Below are positions 11,401 through 21,931 of a DNA stretch of 64,000 bases, piece by piece. Made by a program: the position numbers and the translations under genes. The notes under the pieces are model-generated. The model saw only the letters and a list, made by a program, of their open reading frames with translations. It was not told the origin of the DNA and did not search any database. Within the stretch, counting starts at the first letter, position 1. Every line of letters starts with the position of its first letter. The stretch spans positions 310,001-374,000 of the forward strand of contig CAJZBQ010000056.1 of assembly GCA_914767885.1 (NCBI GenBank). Direction: 5' to 3'. Source of the stretch: Blepharisma stoltei. Taxonomy: Eukaryota; Ciliophora; Heterotrichea; Heterotrichida; Blepharismidae.

Positions 11401-12928
11401 ATATCTTTTCATGTACTCATGCAACTGGAGATTCTATTTCTGATACTTATTTAGATAAAGATTGCTATCAATATTGTTGGAAAGGAAAGCATTTAGCATT
11501 CGCTCTGCTATCTATAATAGCAATTTTTATTTATATGCCTTTAACGGTTTACTATCGGCCAATGTATCAAGAAACGCAAGAATCTTTGCATATTAAAACA
11601 ATGCCAAAGTACCTTATCATTAAAAGTTTGGCCCAGGTTTTCTTTGTAGTTCTTAAAAAAACTATGGGCTTTTATCAGCCAGAAATACATGGATTTGTAT
11701 ATTTGGTCTTATTCTTGATTTATTTATGGATTATACTTCGAGTAAAGGCATATAATTACGATAAAATATGTTTGCTGTTGTTTATAACAATGCTTATGGT
11801 GATTTGGTCTGTGTTGTTTACTTCTCTAGCAAATGTTCTTAAAGTGACTTTTATACTGTGACTCTGCTTTCAATTGACTGGCTGGGTTGCAATTGTAGTA
11901 TGAGGAGCTTTTAAAGCGAAAAAAATTCAGTCCCTAATTATCACAGAAAAAGGTATAGCTCATCAAATCTAATAGCTCACTTTGGACCATTAATTTAATA
12001 AAAGCAAAACTCATTAGTCCTTGATCGTGCCAAAGCAAGAAATCTTCGCTAAAGTTTATCGCTACTATATTTTTGATCAGAATTCTGGCCAGTATACTGA
12101 TATGAATTAATCTAGCTCACCTGGGGCCGTCGCGAGACGGCTCAGTTACTGCCCGACTTACTGTACGGCTCCCATCCTCCAGGTTACAGATTACTCCTCT
12201 CCAGTTGTTGCCGGTGATACGTGGACGCCCCATGTCGTTAGAATACGTAGGCTTGGTACTTGCACGCCACTTGCTCCTCCTCAGCATTAGCTGATTCTGC
12301 GCTAGTCGCTATGTCTTGACCATTTGTAGAGCACCCGTGGCCAGGTGTTACGACGTGGTAAAAGTCCTTCTAGAAAGGAGAAAAAGCCCTTTTAAAAGAG
12401 ACAAAACCCACCTGCAAAGTGAGAAAGCAAGAAATCTTCAATTTTCTGTTCATAATTTTAGCTTTTCCAAAACTAAGTCAAGTCAAAAAAACCATTTTTG
12501 TCATAAAATAATATGACCTAAATCATTCAACAAAAGGTCAAAGACTATATGGACATATCCATTCTTTTTAAATTTATGCTTGGAAAGGTAGATGCGAGTG
12601 CAATCAGCAAAAAAGAAATTAATTTTGTTTCTAGCCCCACAAAGAACAAATTTTCCATTCTAATAATTTTAAATTCATTTTATTATTATTTTTTAAAATT
12701 TTAGCAAGCTTATCTGGAATTAGGAGAAAAAGTAAGAAAGAAACAAAGAGCACATCAGAAAACAAAGGCTCTCTTGAAAAGGTAGATCAAGATCTAGTAG
12801 AAATAGTAGAAGAAGATAACGCATCAAAAGAATTAAAAAACTCTAATATTGTGCTTTGCATAAATGACAATGAAGATGAAGAAAATGATGAAACTGCAAG
12901 GTTAGATTCAAATAGGAAATTTATATAG
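8410..12928 (+). CDS. Receptor copy 3: tandem periplasmic-binding-like, multi-pass membrane protein, 1214 aa
   Basis: The ATG at 8410 starts a signal-peptide-like MIFIVYFGLIQLVHSLG. Removing IESs 11083-11261, 11956-12549 and 12634-12734 gives exactly 1214 codons before TAG, the same length as copy 2. Two PBP1-like modules form the ectodomain (first around FFGWTNLAIIS, second around YFGWSNVAVIY). A membrane domain of about eight segments follows, starting at GIGMFLVACFTIFSISG. TGA codes for Trp at AYFG-W-S, SGIIT-W-I, IIW-KKW and TFIL-W-LC. The tail is acidic and ends LDSNRKFI. Divergence from copy 2 is spread through the ectodomain while the membrane core is more conserved, as expected of paralogues differing in ligand. 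That last point is inference. Confidence 0.8.
11083..11261. mobile_element. IES in receptor 3, TATA-bounded, inverted-repeat ends (179 bp)
   Basis: TATA at 11079-11082 and 11258-11261 flank it, and joining gives SIFLNIF as in copy 2. Internal inverted repeat: TTATTGCGTGCCTTGA near the left end and TCAAGGCACGCTATAA near the right. Confidence 0.8.
11956..12549. mobile_element. IES in receptor 3, TA-bounded, with a nested insertion (594 bp)
   Basis: Joining TA 11954-11955 to TA 12548-12549 gives GGT ATG GAC ATA, matching GMDIS of copy 2. Copies 1 and 2 have no insert here. Inside lies a 392-bp GC-rich piece (12048-12439) with its own target duplication. Confidence 0.75.
12048..12439. mobile_element. 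GC-rich insertion nested in an IES, 16-bp target duplication (392 bp)
   Basis: AAAGCAAGAAATCTTC occurs at 12032-12047 and again at 12424-12439, bracketing a GC-rich block. The body has no open frame and no clear tail. Its size is close to the family C retroposons (393 and 396 bp) but I see no sequence match to them. Confidence 0.6.
12634..12734. mobile_element. IES in receptor 3, TA-bounded (101 bp)
   Basis: TA at 12632-12633 and 12733-12734; joining gives VSKKET, equivalent to VSKKEI of copy 2. It sits at the same site as the copy 1 IES 2418-2550, but the sequence has diverged. Confidence 0.75.
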
Positions 12929-13114
12929 GTTTACTAGGCAAATTTACAAGTTGCCATTTTAAGAAGAATAATGTTTTCTGAAGACTAATCAGATTATATT
13001 TCAATTATAATCTAATAAACAAATTAAAAGTATAATCTTTATGATTTTAGCAAACTTATTTTTGTTTTTTTATAAAGACAAAAAATAATTTTAATCCTAT
13101 TTTAAATGTTAATT

Positions 13115-14608
13115 CTACTTTTTCTTTTTTTTCCCTGCTTTTGTTGCAGGCTTAAACGTGCAGCCAGATAGCTCTGCCCGCTCTCTCATCAATCTCAGTT
13201 CATTCGCCTTCAACTCATTCAACTGTGAAGTCCAAACAAGTCTATCATAAATATTATCCGGCAATGATCCTCTTCTTTTTTCTGCCAGTTTCGTTGACTT
13301 CGGACTTACAAGGACAATTTTTTCTTCTACAACAGGCTTTTCTTCTCTTTTCAAAAGATGAGACTTGTCGCCCACATTCATTGACTTCATTAGTTCATCC
13401 ATATAGCCTAAGAATTGTTCTAAATCATGTTGTTCCTTACTTTCTTCAAGATAATTTAAGTAAGGAGAAAGAATCACAAGACTCTTCACATCTAAGTGTT
13501 CTATTTTTATAGATCCAGACGATATTTTTCCATCCTCATCAGAATCGAAAGACTTAAATAGCTTTTCCAGCTGCTTTTGCTGAAAGTCCAGGAAGATCTT
13601 TTGAGAAGCATCACTTAGTTTCTTAGCAGCAGAGCTGGCTTCCCAGAATTTCAAAGTTTTATCGTTTTCTTCTTGTTGCTTTAGAGAGTGATTATCTTTC
13701 AATGAATAGAGATGGTCCCATATTGGCTCTTCTCCTCCTCTGGTGATTGAGCCTTTAGTATTATTTATGGCTGGGTGAAAAAGCTCTTGACCACTGACTT
13801 GGTCAATTGAAGCTTCTAAAGACTCCAATTCCTTTTTCCTTTCTTTCATGTCTTCATAAAACTTAGATTTCGAGCTGTAAAGCCTTTCAAAGATTTCTTC
13901 TTTGGTTTCAGTAGAAGCTCTGTTATGGTTTTTTACCTTTGGCTTGAATGAGTACTGGCTGACACTTTGCTCCGTTAGTGAGGTGTTTCTTGACTTTCTT
14001 TGTTCAGCATCATTGTAGAGATCAGTATAAACATCTCTAAATTGCTCTCTACTCCTGGAAGTCCTTGAGCCACTAATTGTAGGGTGAAATGAGCACTCAA
14101 CCATTTCTACGTTTTGCTGCTCTTCTCTTAGCTCATCTAAGTGGGCTTTATATGTCTTTCCTGCTTCTATGAGCAGATTTTCAGCTTTGTTATTTGGCCT
14201 GTTTTGAAAATGCTTGGAGCTTTTCTCAATGTTTGGACGGAATGTCTCTTCTTTTTTCCGTTCTTCTTCAAGCTTCAGCCGCTCATTTTCAATGATTTTC
14301 ATTGTTTCTTGTTTGAATTTTAACCCTTTAGAATGGATAGTTAGCAAAAATTAGAAACAAAATGTTTTTTCTTAAAATATTAACCATTTTTCCATATATA
14401 TACTTAAAAAGAATTTTGCATAAACTTTACAAATTGAAGAAAGCCATTTAGAATAGAAGTCAGTTTTGAGCCTTGGAATAGAGTTCATACTATCTGATTT
14501 TCTAAAGCTTGCAGACTCAGAAGACATGGATCTTGAAAGCGCTTGTTTAGTGTTTTGGTAAAGTCGGCTATAAATATTTCCACTCGATTTTTTGACAGAA
14601 TTGGACAT
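13115..14608 (-). CDS. Unrecognised charged protein with one degenerate EF-hand, 457 aa
   Basis: The gene starts at 14608 (MSNSVKKSSGN) and, after removal of a 120-bp insert (14335-14454), runs to a lysine-rich C-terminus (AGKKKKK). The sequence is strongly charged and largely helical. It has several F-x-P-x-I/T blocks (ETFRPNIEKS, CSFHPTISGS, YSFKPKVKN, LFHPAINN, CTFKPATK), each followed by an R-L-Y or D-L-Y helix. One EF-hand-like loop, DSDEDGKISSGS, lacks the usual Glu at position 12. Such F-x-P repeats occur in protist cytoskeletal proteins, but I do not recognise the family and assign no function. The repeated blocks suggest a scaffold. Confidence 0.7.
14335..14454. other. IES in the EF-hand protein gene (120 bp)
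   Basis: The 8-bp word TTTAGAAT occurs at 14327-14334 and 14447-14454. Dropping one copy and the intervening AT-rich DNA joins DFYS to KGLKFKQE in frame and removes the stop codons. No terminal inverted repeat is visible. Confidence 0.65.
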
Positions 14609-15023
14609 TAATTGCTATGATGGATAAAGAAAAAATGACAAATATTAAATTAACGAAATTTCTTAGTTCAGATAATATTTTTATTTCATGACCTTAAGAA
14701 ATTGAGTCAAATTTATAATTTAACTTTTATTACTTTTAATGTCTCTTATGGCCGGATATTTCAAAACTTCAGTGAAAGAAACACCCCACTTTGGATATTT
14801 ATCTATCTTTAAGATCAAAACAATCTCAGAGCATAATAAAGATACCAGCCTTTAAAATATTTATTTTCTTGCTTTAAATTTCTAATGCGCTCAGATTGCA
14901 ATTAGAAGTATTGTTAGGGAGGATGACTAGCACGGGGTTTTTTTGGCTTGCCAGCAAGCCAAAAAAGCCCCGAGCTAGTCATCCTCTCCAGCTATAAAAT
15001 AATTTTTAAAGTTATAATAAAAA
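14609..15023. other. Intergenic region between divergent genes, with a long hairpin
   Basis: AT-rich, with no coding signal. It holds the 68-bp palindrome at 14919-14986 and presumably both promoters. Confidence 0.5.
14919..14986. repeat. Near-perfect 33-bp-arm palindrome
   Basis: The left arm begins GAGGATGACTAGC and the right arm ends GCTAGTCATCCTC. The inner stem GGCTTGC-CA-GCAAGCC closes it, with one or two mismatches and a T/A run. It is compositionally similar to the palindromic IES elements in this window, but lies about 40 bp upstream of the WD40 gene start. Confidence 0.75.
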
Positions 15024-18000
15024 ATGAAATGCAATTTAATATGCCAAGCACAAATTAATTTAATTTTGGCCAAAAAAATCATCAAAAACTTTTGTAAGTC
15101 AAGAAGTCTCAAGGCATTAGAAAAAAGCTATCTTAATAAAATCTGTCTTAACTCTCTATTACAGGTAACTAGCTACATTATTGATCTACTTACAGAAGAT
15201 ATAAAAGAAACTCTTTATAATATAGTTTTGTCATCAAGAACATCAAACTTTATAAGCCTAGCAGCAAGTAATGCTATCACAATTCTCAATAAAGCTCGAT
15301 TCTCATTCGCAAATAAAGACTTAAGCAGGATAAAAATTCCTTATGCTGACTTATCATATGGATTTATAACTGGCACAAATTTTAGCTCAAGCAATCTTCA
15401 TAGAGTTAAGCTATTAAAGTCACAGATCTATGACACTAACTTTAAAAACTGTGATATGGCTAAAGCAGATTTTGGAGAAAAGCTTTTAATTGCTGGATTA
15501 AAAGCTAATGTCAAAATTTTAGCTATTTCACCTTGTGGGAATTTTCTTGCAATTTCATTTGATTGTGAAACAATAATTTTATATAATGCAAAAACCTACT
15601 GAGAAATAGGCCCATTTATTGGAGAAATTTCACCAATCGAGTCTTTATCATTTTCGTGTAATGGGAGTTATTTATTATCAATAAATCGCAGCAGAATGAT
15701 TGTAGATTTATGGGATACCTGTTCAAAACTTCAAATTTCCCATTTTGCAAATTCATGCAGCTTTTCTAGTTTCTCGCCTTGTAATAGATACCTAAGCATG
15801 GTTTGGGCATCCTCTGATAGTAGAGAAGCAATTATAAAAATTTATAGCATAAATTCAAAACAGGTTTTAAATAAAATTAAGGGATTTAGCTTATCGGTTT
15901 TAGCATTTTATTCAGTCACAGGAAACAATTTGCTAGTTTTAGAGAAAAATTCCCTTGCTCCCCTCAGTAAAAGCGAGTTCTTGTTTATTCGTGGGGGGTT
16001 TTAATACAAAATCTCCAGATGGAAATTTTGTAGTGATCCCCCACAAATAAGCAAGTATTTGCTTTACTGGGGGTAGTTAGCAAATGGGATTTATCTGCAA
16101 ACAAAAACACAAGCCAAATTGCTTGCCCATATTCTGATCCAGTTACTATATCTTCTGATCATGAATATATAGCTTGCATTCATACTGAGGACAAGATCTC
16201 TATCTATAACACTGAAATAATGGAAGCTATTTGAACTTTTTCACGGAAATGTTCTCATTCAGTATTTTCTCCAAGCGGAAGATATTTAGCTATAGAAGTT
16301 CAAGATTATGGAATAGAAATTCTTGATTTGTCTATAAAAGAAACAAAATACGCAATTTTGAAAAACAAAAACAAACTCCCTGTTTTTTCTCCACACGGAA
16401 AATACATAATTTTAGGAACAAATGATAAAAAATTAAAATCATTTAAAACTACGAGAAATCCTGAGTTTAAAAAGAAACCTATTACTCAGAAAGGAATAAG
16501 CATGATTTCTTTTTCTCAAGATAGCCAATATTTTGCTGTTGGAACTAATGTAAGCCGCAAGTTGAGGTGGTAAGGTTTAGATCGGGGCGATCCAAATCAG
16601 GCATTAGGCTATAATGAAGGATTGATTTGAAATAAATAATAAACCAGTGACGAGTGATCTGTCTTCCCAATTGTAGGTGACTTATGTATAGCCGAACCAT
16701 TTTTTTGTGCAAAAAGCTATCAAAGGATAGGGCTGCCTCGAGATGAGAGAAACACCATTTCTGCTGATTATTTGCCCGATTCAAGTAGCAATTTTTACCA
16801 GAAGGTCACAGGCCAAGATGAATGCTGAAAGAAGTAGAGCGACTTAACTGCCTAAGCTGCTTGATGGTTTTGGCCCTAGTCGCATTAGCCACTGAGTCCA
16901 TTCTTTGAGGATGGCTAGGCGAAAGATAAAAATCAAGGCTCAAAAGAGAGTAGGCTAATGCATATGAACCTCCAGTCGAAAGGTAAATTTTTTGGGACGA
17001 TCTTCTCAGGCCTCAAGTTTAGGTATACTGGCGCTAGAGTTAAGAATGGAAGTATCGATAAGACCTTATTAGGGGAATGCAAGGAAATTCCTCTGCTGGT
17101 TCAAGTTGCTTTGAGAGAGCCCACCACACTGTTAAGCGCAGAGCGCATAATGCCCTTGGAAGAAGAAACTTTAAATCGAAGTGCGTTCAAGGATTTATTA
17201 TTATATTTTCAACAGAAAATCAAAATATAATCAAGGAATTTGAGGCTCATTATTCAGGAGTTTCATGCATTTGCTGATCAGGCAACTTTTTAGCCGTAAC
17301 AGGCAACGATCCATGGATTAAAATTTGAAATATTTACGATAATTTTTTCTTAAAGATCATAGAAACAGATTATACTTCGCAATCTATTGAATTTTCTCCT
17401 GATGGCAAAAAAATCATTACCTGGGGTCAATGAGGTTTTGTGATAATAAGAGAAATTGATACAAATAAAATAATTGCCCAATGAAGTGTTAGTTACAATT
17501 CTGTTTCTATATGCCATTGATCGCCCTGTGGCAATTATATATTAGCATGCTTTTCTGATTCATCTATAAAAATTTGGAGAATAGATAATCAAGAGCTGTT
17601 GACTGAACCTATTAAACATTATCAATATTATCATTCAATAAGTATTTCACATTGTTGAAACTTTTTAACTACTTTTCACTGGGACACAAATTTAAAGATT
17701 TGATACTTAGGAGGCATGAAGCAAAATCAGGTGAAGTTGCTTACTCCCCCCCCATCCTTGATCGAACGACTCGCCATCGTTCGATCAAGGTTGGGGGTTA
17801 AAAAAAAATTTTCGGGAAAAAAAAATTATATATATAAAAAAAAAAAAATATATAGATATTTTTTTTTATTACTTTTAAATAAGAGGGTTAAGAGTATTTA
17901 ATATTTATTTTTACAGCAAAAAATTAATTTATTTCATAAAATACCAATTTTTAATATTTTGATTTATTAGCTACCCCTTTAAACTGTATAAATTTTTTAA

Positions 18001-18567
18001 TTTGCTCCTTATTGAATTAATTTTTTTTTAAAAAAATTTTAAAGAATCTGTATTTTATTAGATTATTGAGTTTTTGAGCATATGTTAATGACTAAATCAC
18101 TTCGAATGGTTGATTCCGCAGCTTTCTGTCGTCTCAAAGCCTCTGAAAACAACTTCATTATGCACATCTTCCCAAGCTTTTGATAAATAATATATTTTTA
18201 TATATATAAAAAATTTGCATGATATGAAAATCGTTCGATCAAGGATGGGGGTTAATTTCCCCAATTTTTAGGAATTTTTACAGTCAATCGTTCGATCAAG
18301 GATGGGGGGGGAGTTAAAGAATTTGACCCTGAAGATTGAATTGGAATTATAGAATGGGCACCTTCAGGAAAAAGAATCGTTTGAGGTGAAGGAAATGGAA
18401 AAATAGTAGTATGGAATTTTCAAAAACAAAAATTGGTTCGAAGTATAGCTGCTCATAAGGGATCTGTTAACATTCTTGTTTTCTCTGCAAATGAGCGTTT
18501 TCTTATATCTGAGAGTCAAAATATAATCAAATTATGGAATTCTGATATGTTTAGGATAACTGAATAA
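15024..18567 (+). CDS. Pentapeptide-repeat plus WD40 repeat protein, 731 aa
   Basis: ATG at 15024. Removing inserts 15957-16078, about 16553-17205 and 17744-18316 yields 732 codons to TAA 18565-18567, with TGA as Trp at about a dozen WD positions (for example IKIW, CHW-SPCGN, IEWAPSG). The order is: a helical N-terminus, a short pentapeptide-repeat stretch around residues 105-150 (ADLSYGF, TNFSSSN, TNFKNCDMAKADF), then about ten WD40 blades with SPCGNFLA, FSPSGRYLA, FSPDGKKII and FSANERFLI strands. This combination is typical of large ciliate repeat families. It probably acts as a protein-binding scaffold; no partner can be named. Confidence 0.8.
15957..16078. mobile_element. Palindromic IES in WD40 gene (122 bp)
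   Basis: Almost the whole insert is an imperfect inverted repeat: CCCCTCAGTAAAAGCGAG near the left and, reversed from the right, CCCCCAGTAAAGCAAATAC. The pointers are TTG (15955-15957) and TTA (16077-16079). Removal joins EKNSL to SKWDLS in frame. Confidence 0.8.
16553..17205. mobile_element. GC-rich insert in WD40 gene, boundaries uncertain (about 653 bp)
   Basis: The WD40 frame stops just after AVGTN and resumes at ENQNIIKEFEAH. Joining the TA at 16551-16552 to the TA at 17204-17205 restores the frame (GTNVFSTENQ) and makes the whole gene divisible by three. The body is GC-rich like the retroposons, but I find no convincing long target duplication. AAC at both ends is an alternative pointer. 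Confidence 0.6.
17744..18316 (+). mobile_element. MITE-type IES with hairpin tips, copy 1 (573 bp)
   Basis: TTA at 17741-17743 and 18314-18316. The ends are CTCCCCCCCCATCCTTGATC and its inverse. Each tip folds back on itself: CATCCTTGATCGAACGA is followed within 10 bp by TCGTTCGATCAAGG on the left, and the right end carries a second spaced copy. The core is AT-rich. A homologous copy lies at 55230-55763. Excision joins KLL to KEFDPEDW in frame. Confidence 0.88.
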
Positions 18568-18763
18568 ACCTGATTATTTCTGATATCTAAATATGTTGAA
18601 AGCTCGTAAAAATGAGTGTAAACATAATTTTAATAAAATTATAACAGATAAGCCAATTTTGAAATTTGAAACGGGTTTAAATTAGCTATTTATTTATTTA
18701 AATTAGATTATCACCTGTGCTATGAGGTTAACTCTTCTCAAAATCTCCTTCCTATAATCAAGC

Positions 18764-18887
18764 AACTGTACCAAATAACTCTCTACTAATTTGTCCAACT
18801 TCCTCTTCTCTTCTCTTCAAATCATCAATCTCTTTGTCTGATTTTTCACTTTGCAGCCCTATATCTAATAATCCAGCCTTTTAAAAT
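18764..18887 (-). pseudogene. Possible coiled-coil gene fragment
   Basis: The minus strand reads KAGLLDIGLQSEKSDKEID followed by DLKRREEEVGQISRELFG, then TVAWL and TAG. It is a helical, charged stretch unlike random AT-rich sequence. No start codon or upstream exon is visible, so it may be a gene remnant or a last exon. Low certainty. Confidence 0.3.
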
Positions 18888-19494
18888 TAGTTAAAAATTT
18901 GATATAAAAGTGGCAAAACGAATAACTAATGAGATGAACTAAAAAAGGAGAGTATCTTTTGTATAAATTTTTGAAGCATTTATTTTATTCTTAAATTATG
19001 TTCTCTATCTTAACATAATGAACTTTTTCATTTATTTCATCTTTGATTTTATAATATTTCCTTTTAACCTCTATCAAAAAGATCAAAATAATATATTTTT
19101 ATATTTTTTGATACTTGATTATTAATTTTCGGTGATTCTTTCAAGCAAAAAAATGTGCGAATTAATTTAAATAGCATTGAAGCTAGTTAAAAATTGTAAG
19201 TTGTTATTATGCTTAATCATATACTTTATTAATATCATTAAAAAATTATTTAACAATGAAATTTTTAAGACCATAATAAAATCCTTTAAATTTAATAAGA
19301 CTTTTGGGCGATTTTCATCAAAAACTTTATAGTTAATTTAAAAAATTTGGCATGCTGCTATCTAAACCGCTTATCTTTGGAAAGTTACATAAAACTTTAT
19401 CTTCATATTTGCATATTCTCTCGTTAATTCTAATATAATAATTAATATCTTGTAAGAATTTTCTTTCATTAAATTGCATAGTTCTCTATAAAAT

Positions 19495-20050
19495 TCCCAT
19501 AAATTAAAATGGCGACACGTGCCCACCTGCCCTCTTGGGGCAACAGCCCAGACCTATGGCATCGGCGAAATGGAAACGGACTTCAAGTCAAGAATAAAGT
19601 GCAGGCTCAAGCGATGTGCATCCTGATAGGCTTTTGCTGCCTTCCTGTGGTGGAAATAGAGGTGTCAGGCAATGTCCTTTGGATCCAAGGACCCATAGGC
19701 ATTCCTCAACCAAGAAACTGAGGATTTTGGCCCAGACCACAGTGGAGCAGTCTTTTTTCTGAAGCTGTCAAAGGAAGGCACTTCGACACCCGACAGACTC
19801 CAAGAAGCTGATCCTTGAAGTCAAGCTACTCCGTAGCAGGGCCGCAGGAATCCATAAGCCGCCCACTCAAGACTGATGCCACAAGGCAAGGAGGAGACAG
19901 GTGGTACCGGAAATGGCACCCGTTTCGAGGTAAGGCCCTCTGGGCTAGAGTCGAAAAGCAGATGAACCTTCTGTACGGGAGGTCTTTGGTGACTGTATCA
20001 TGAATATGGCTAACACCTGCCTTTAATTACCTAACCTAAACCTATAAAAT
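19495..20050 (+). mobile_element. SINE-like GC-rich insertion (556 bp), intergenic
   Basis: CTATAAAAT at 19486-19494 recurs at 20042-20050, and CCC follows in both copies. It starts with an AT leader then AAATGGCGAC and ends in a pentanucleotide-like tail (TTACCTAACCTAAAC). The body has no gene. It shares the 5' and 3' architecture of the other retroposons but not obviously their body sequence. Confidence 0.6.
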
Positions 20051-20221
20051 CCCCAAATCATGATATTAATTTTAAAAAATGATCAGTATTCAACAAAATT
20101 TTACCTCCTATAATTAACAATAAAAACCTACCTAAATTTAAACTTACCCACTACTTTCATAATTCAGTAACTTAACCACATTATTTTAAAATAAATCTAA
20201 TCACTGAATTCTAATATAAAA

Positions 20222-21912
20222 ATGATCATTGAGACTACCCCTAAAAACTCATCAATTTTTTGCTCACAGCTGCTTTATATCGAGGAAAAGCCAATAAAAA
20301 AGCACCGAGATCACGATTATTTAATGCGTCTTCTTCCAGAAGTTATTCTTGAAGAGAGTTCGATAATGGTGAATCCTCCAGCAGACCCCACTTGCACTAA
20401 ATTAAGTAGAGAAGAAGAATACACCCATTTACTAGAGCTCGAAAAAATCAAAGATAGCACAGAGCTCTACCTAGTTGAGTCAGGCTGAATCAAAGAATGA
20501 GCAAGATATATAAACGGCAACAAATTGCCAGGAAAAATCAAAACTAAAAAATTGCTAGACATTGAAGGAAAAATTAAAAAAGGCTTAAAACTTAAAGTCG
20601 ACTACAGGATTCTTAATAAAGCTCAATGGCTCTTCTTAAAAGACCGATATGGAGCAGAAATGCCAGCTAGATATGAAGAGTTATCTATAGCCAGTCATAA
20701 AAGACACAACTCCCAAGTCCTCTCAACAAATAATAAATTTACAGAAGAAATCTCAAAAACCGCCCACGATAATTTAAATAAATCCTTTGATTTTACAACT
20801 GACCCTTATATGGATCCTAAAGAGTCAACATACACAAGCCCATCGAAATCTAAAGTTGACCCAGAGGAAGAAGTCCAGGTCGTCACTTTGATGGACGAAA
20901 ACATTGAAGCTTCGCATTCTGATACAATATCATCAACAGGTGAAAATTCTAGCTTGCATATTGGACATCCTCATGCTTTTAATGCTCCCACATTGCGAAG
21001 AGGAAAAGTTGGATTGGAAAATCCTGGGTTTTTTTGTTATATGAATGCAGGTATGCAGTGCTTAATGAGCATTGTGCCTTTTAGAGACTATTTTTACCAA
21101 ATAGAGTTTTCGACAAATAAATTTGTATATGCTGAGCTTGTCAGTGAATTGACTAAATCAATTTTTAGATTAAATAAAGGAGTTGTTAGGCCTGTTAGAC
21201 TTTGGAAGTATATTAGCCAACATTTTTCTCCAGGAAAACAGCATGACTTGCCTGAGTTTATAAGATTCACTATTAATAGACTAGAAAGAGAGCTTCCTGA
21301 AAATGTGCTTGCCAGAGATATTTTTAATGGCGTCACTAGCAGTTATCTAAAATGCAATTCATGTGGGTATACTTCAATTACTATCTCCTGTTTGATAAAA
21401 TTGCCTATTAAATTACAATTAAAATAATTATTTTTTTAAAATTTAATTATTGGACGTTTGAAAGTAAGGAACCTTTTATTGATGTCCAATTAGAACTTAA
21501 CTCTTCCATTATAAAAAGCATCCAAAGCTACACAAAAGACGAAAGTGTCTGCATTTTCTGCGAAGGCTGCAACTCAAGAGTAAACGCCACAAAAAAACTT
21601 ATGTTTTCAAAAGCCCCAACCGCTTTAATTATCCAATTGAAGCGGTTCAGATCCTTAGGTGGATCACAAAAATTAGATTTCCCGTGCAAATTTCACAAGT
21701 TTTTGGATTTAAGTCCATTTTGTGAAGAAAAAGCAGACTACAAACTTGTGGGAGCCGCTGTGCACTACGGATCAATTTTATCAGGACATTATGTTTCGTA
21801 CTGTAAGAGAGGGAATTTTTGGTATGAATTTGATGACGCTATATGCTCTAAAACAAGCTTAAAAGAAGTCTTGGCAAAAAACCCTTATGTCATTGTTTAT
21901 AAAAAATGCTAA
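20222..21912 (+). CDS. Ubiquitin-specific protease with DUSP domain, 541 aa
   Basis: ATG at 20222. One small IES (21381-21445) is removed, and TGA is Trp at ESG-W-IKE-W-ARY. Residues about 15-160 form a DUSP domain (LVESGWIKEWARYINGNKLPG, KAQWLFLKDRYG). The catalytic domain begins GLENPGFFCYMNAGMQCL, where the Cys box is recognisable although NLGNTC is altered to NPGFFC. It ends with the His box SGHYVSYCKRGNFWYEFDD. A CxxC pair (KCNSCGY, CIFCEGC) is the usual USP zinc site. It should cleave ubiquitin from substrates; the substrate is unknown. The stop lies only 19 bp before the HID1 start. Confidence 0.85.
21381..21445. other. IES in USP gene (about 65 bp)
   Basis: The frame runs into TAA after SCGYTSITIS and resumes at YWTFESKEPF, the expected continuation of the USP fold. 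Joining TA 21379-21380 to TA 21444-21445 restores the frame. Very AT-rich; other TA choices nearby are possible. Confidence 0.6.
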
Positions 21913-21931
21913 AATTAATTTTCTTTAAGAA

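Larger units (their letters stand above)
18568..20221. other. Intergenic region, 1.65 kb
   Basis: Mostly AT-rich. It contains a GC-rich SINE-like insertion (19495-20050) and a short minus-strand open stretch at 18764-18887. No complete gene is visible. Confidence 0.5.

Noticed and set aside
13225-13512. Plus-strand open frames opposite the EF-hand protein
   Set aside because: Antisense shadows of a coding gene whose minus-strand product has repeated, charged, protein-like structure.
16958-17277. A plus-strand gene within the WD40 insert
   Set aside because: The frame runs across the insert boundary and only its last codons match the WD40 continuation; the rest is insert sequence.
17739-18316. 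CRISPR-like array from repeated CATCCTTGATCGAACGA words
   Set aside because: The words occur as inverted pairs at element tips, not as regularly spaced direct repeats, and the genome is eukaryotic.
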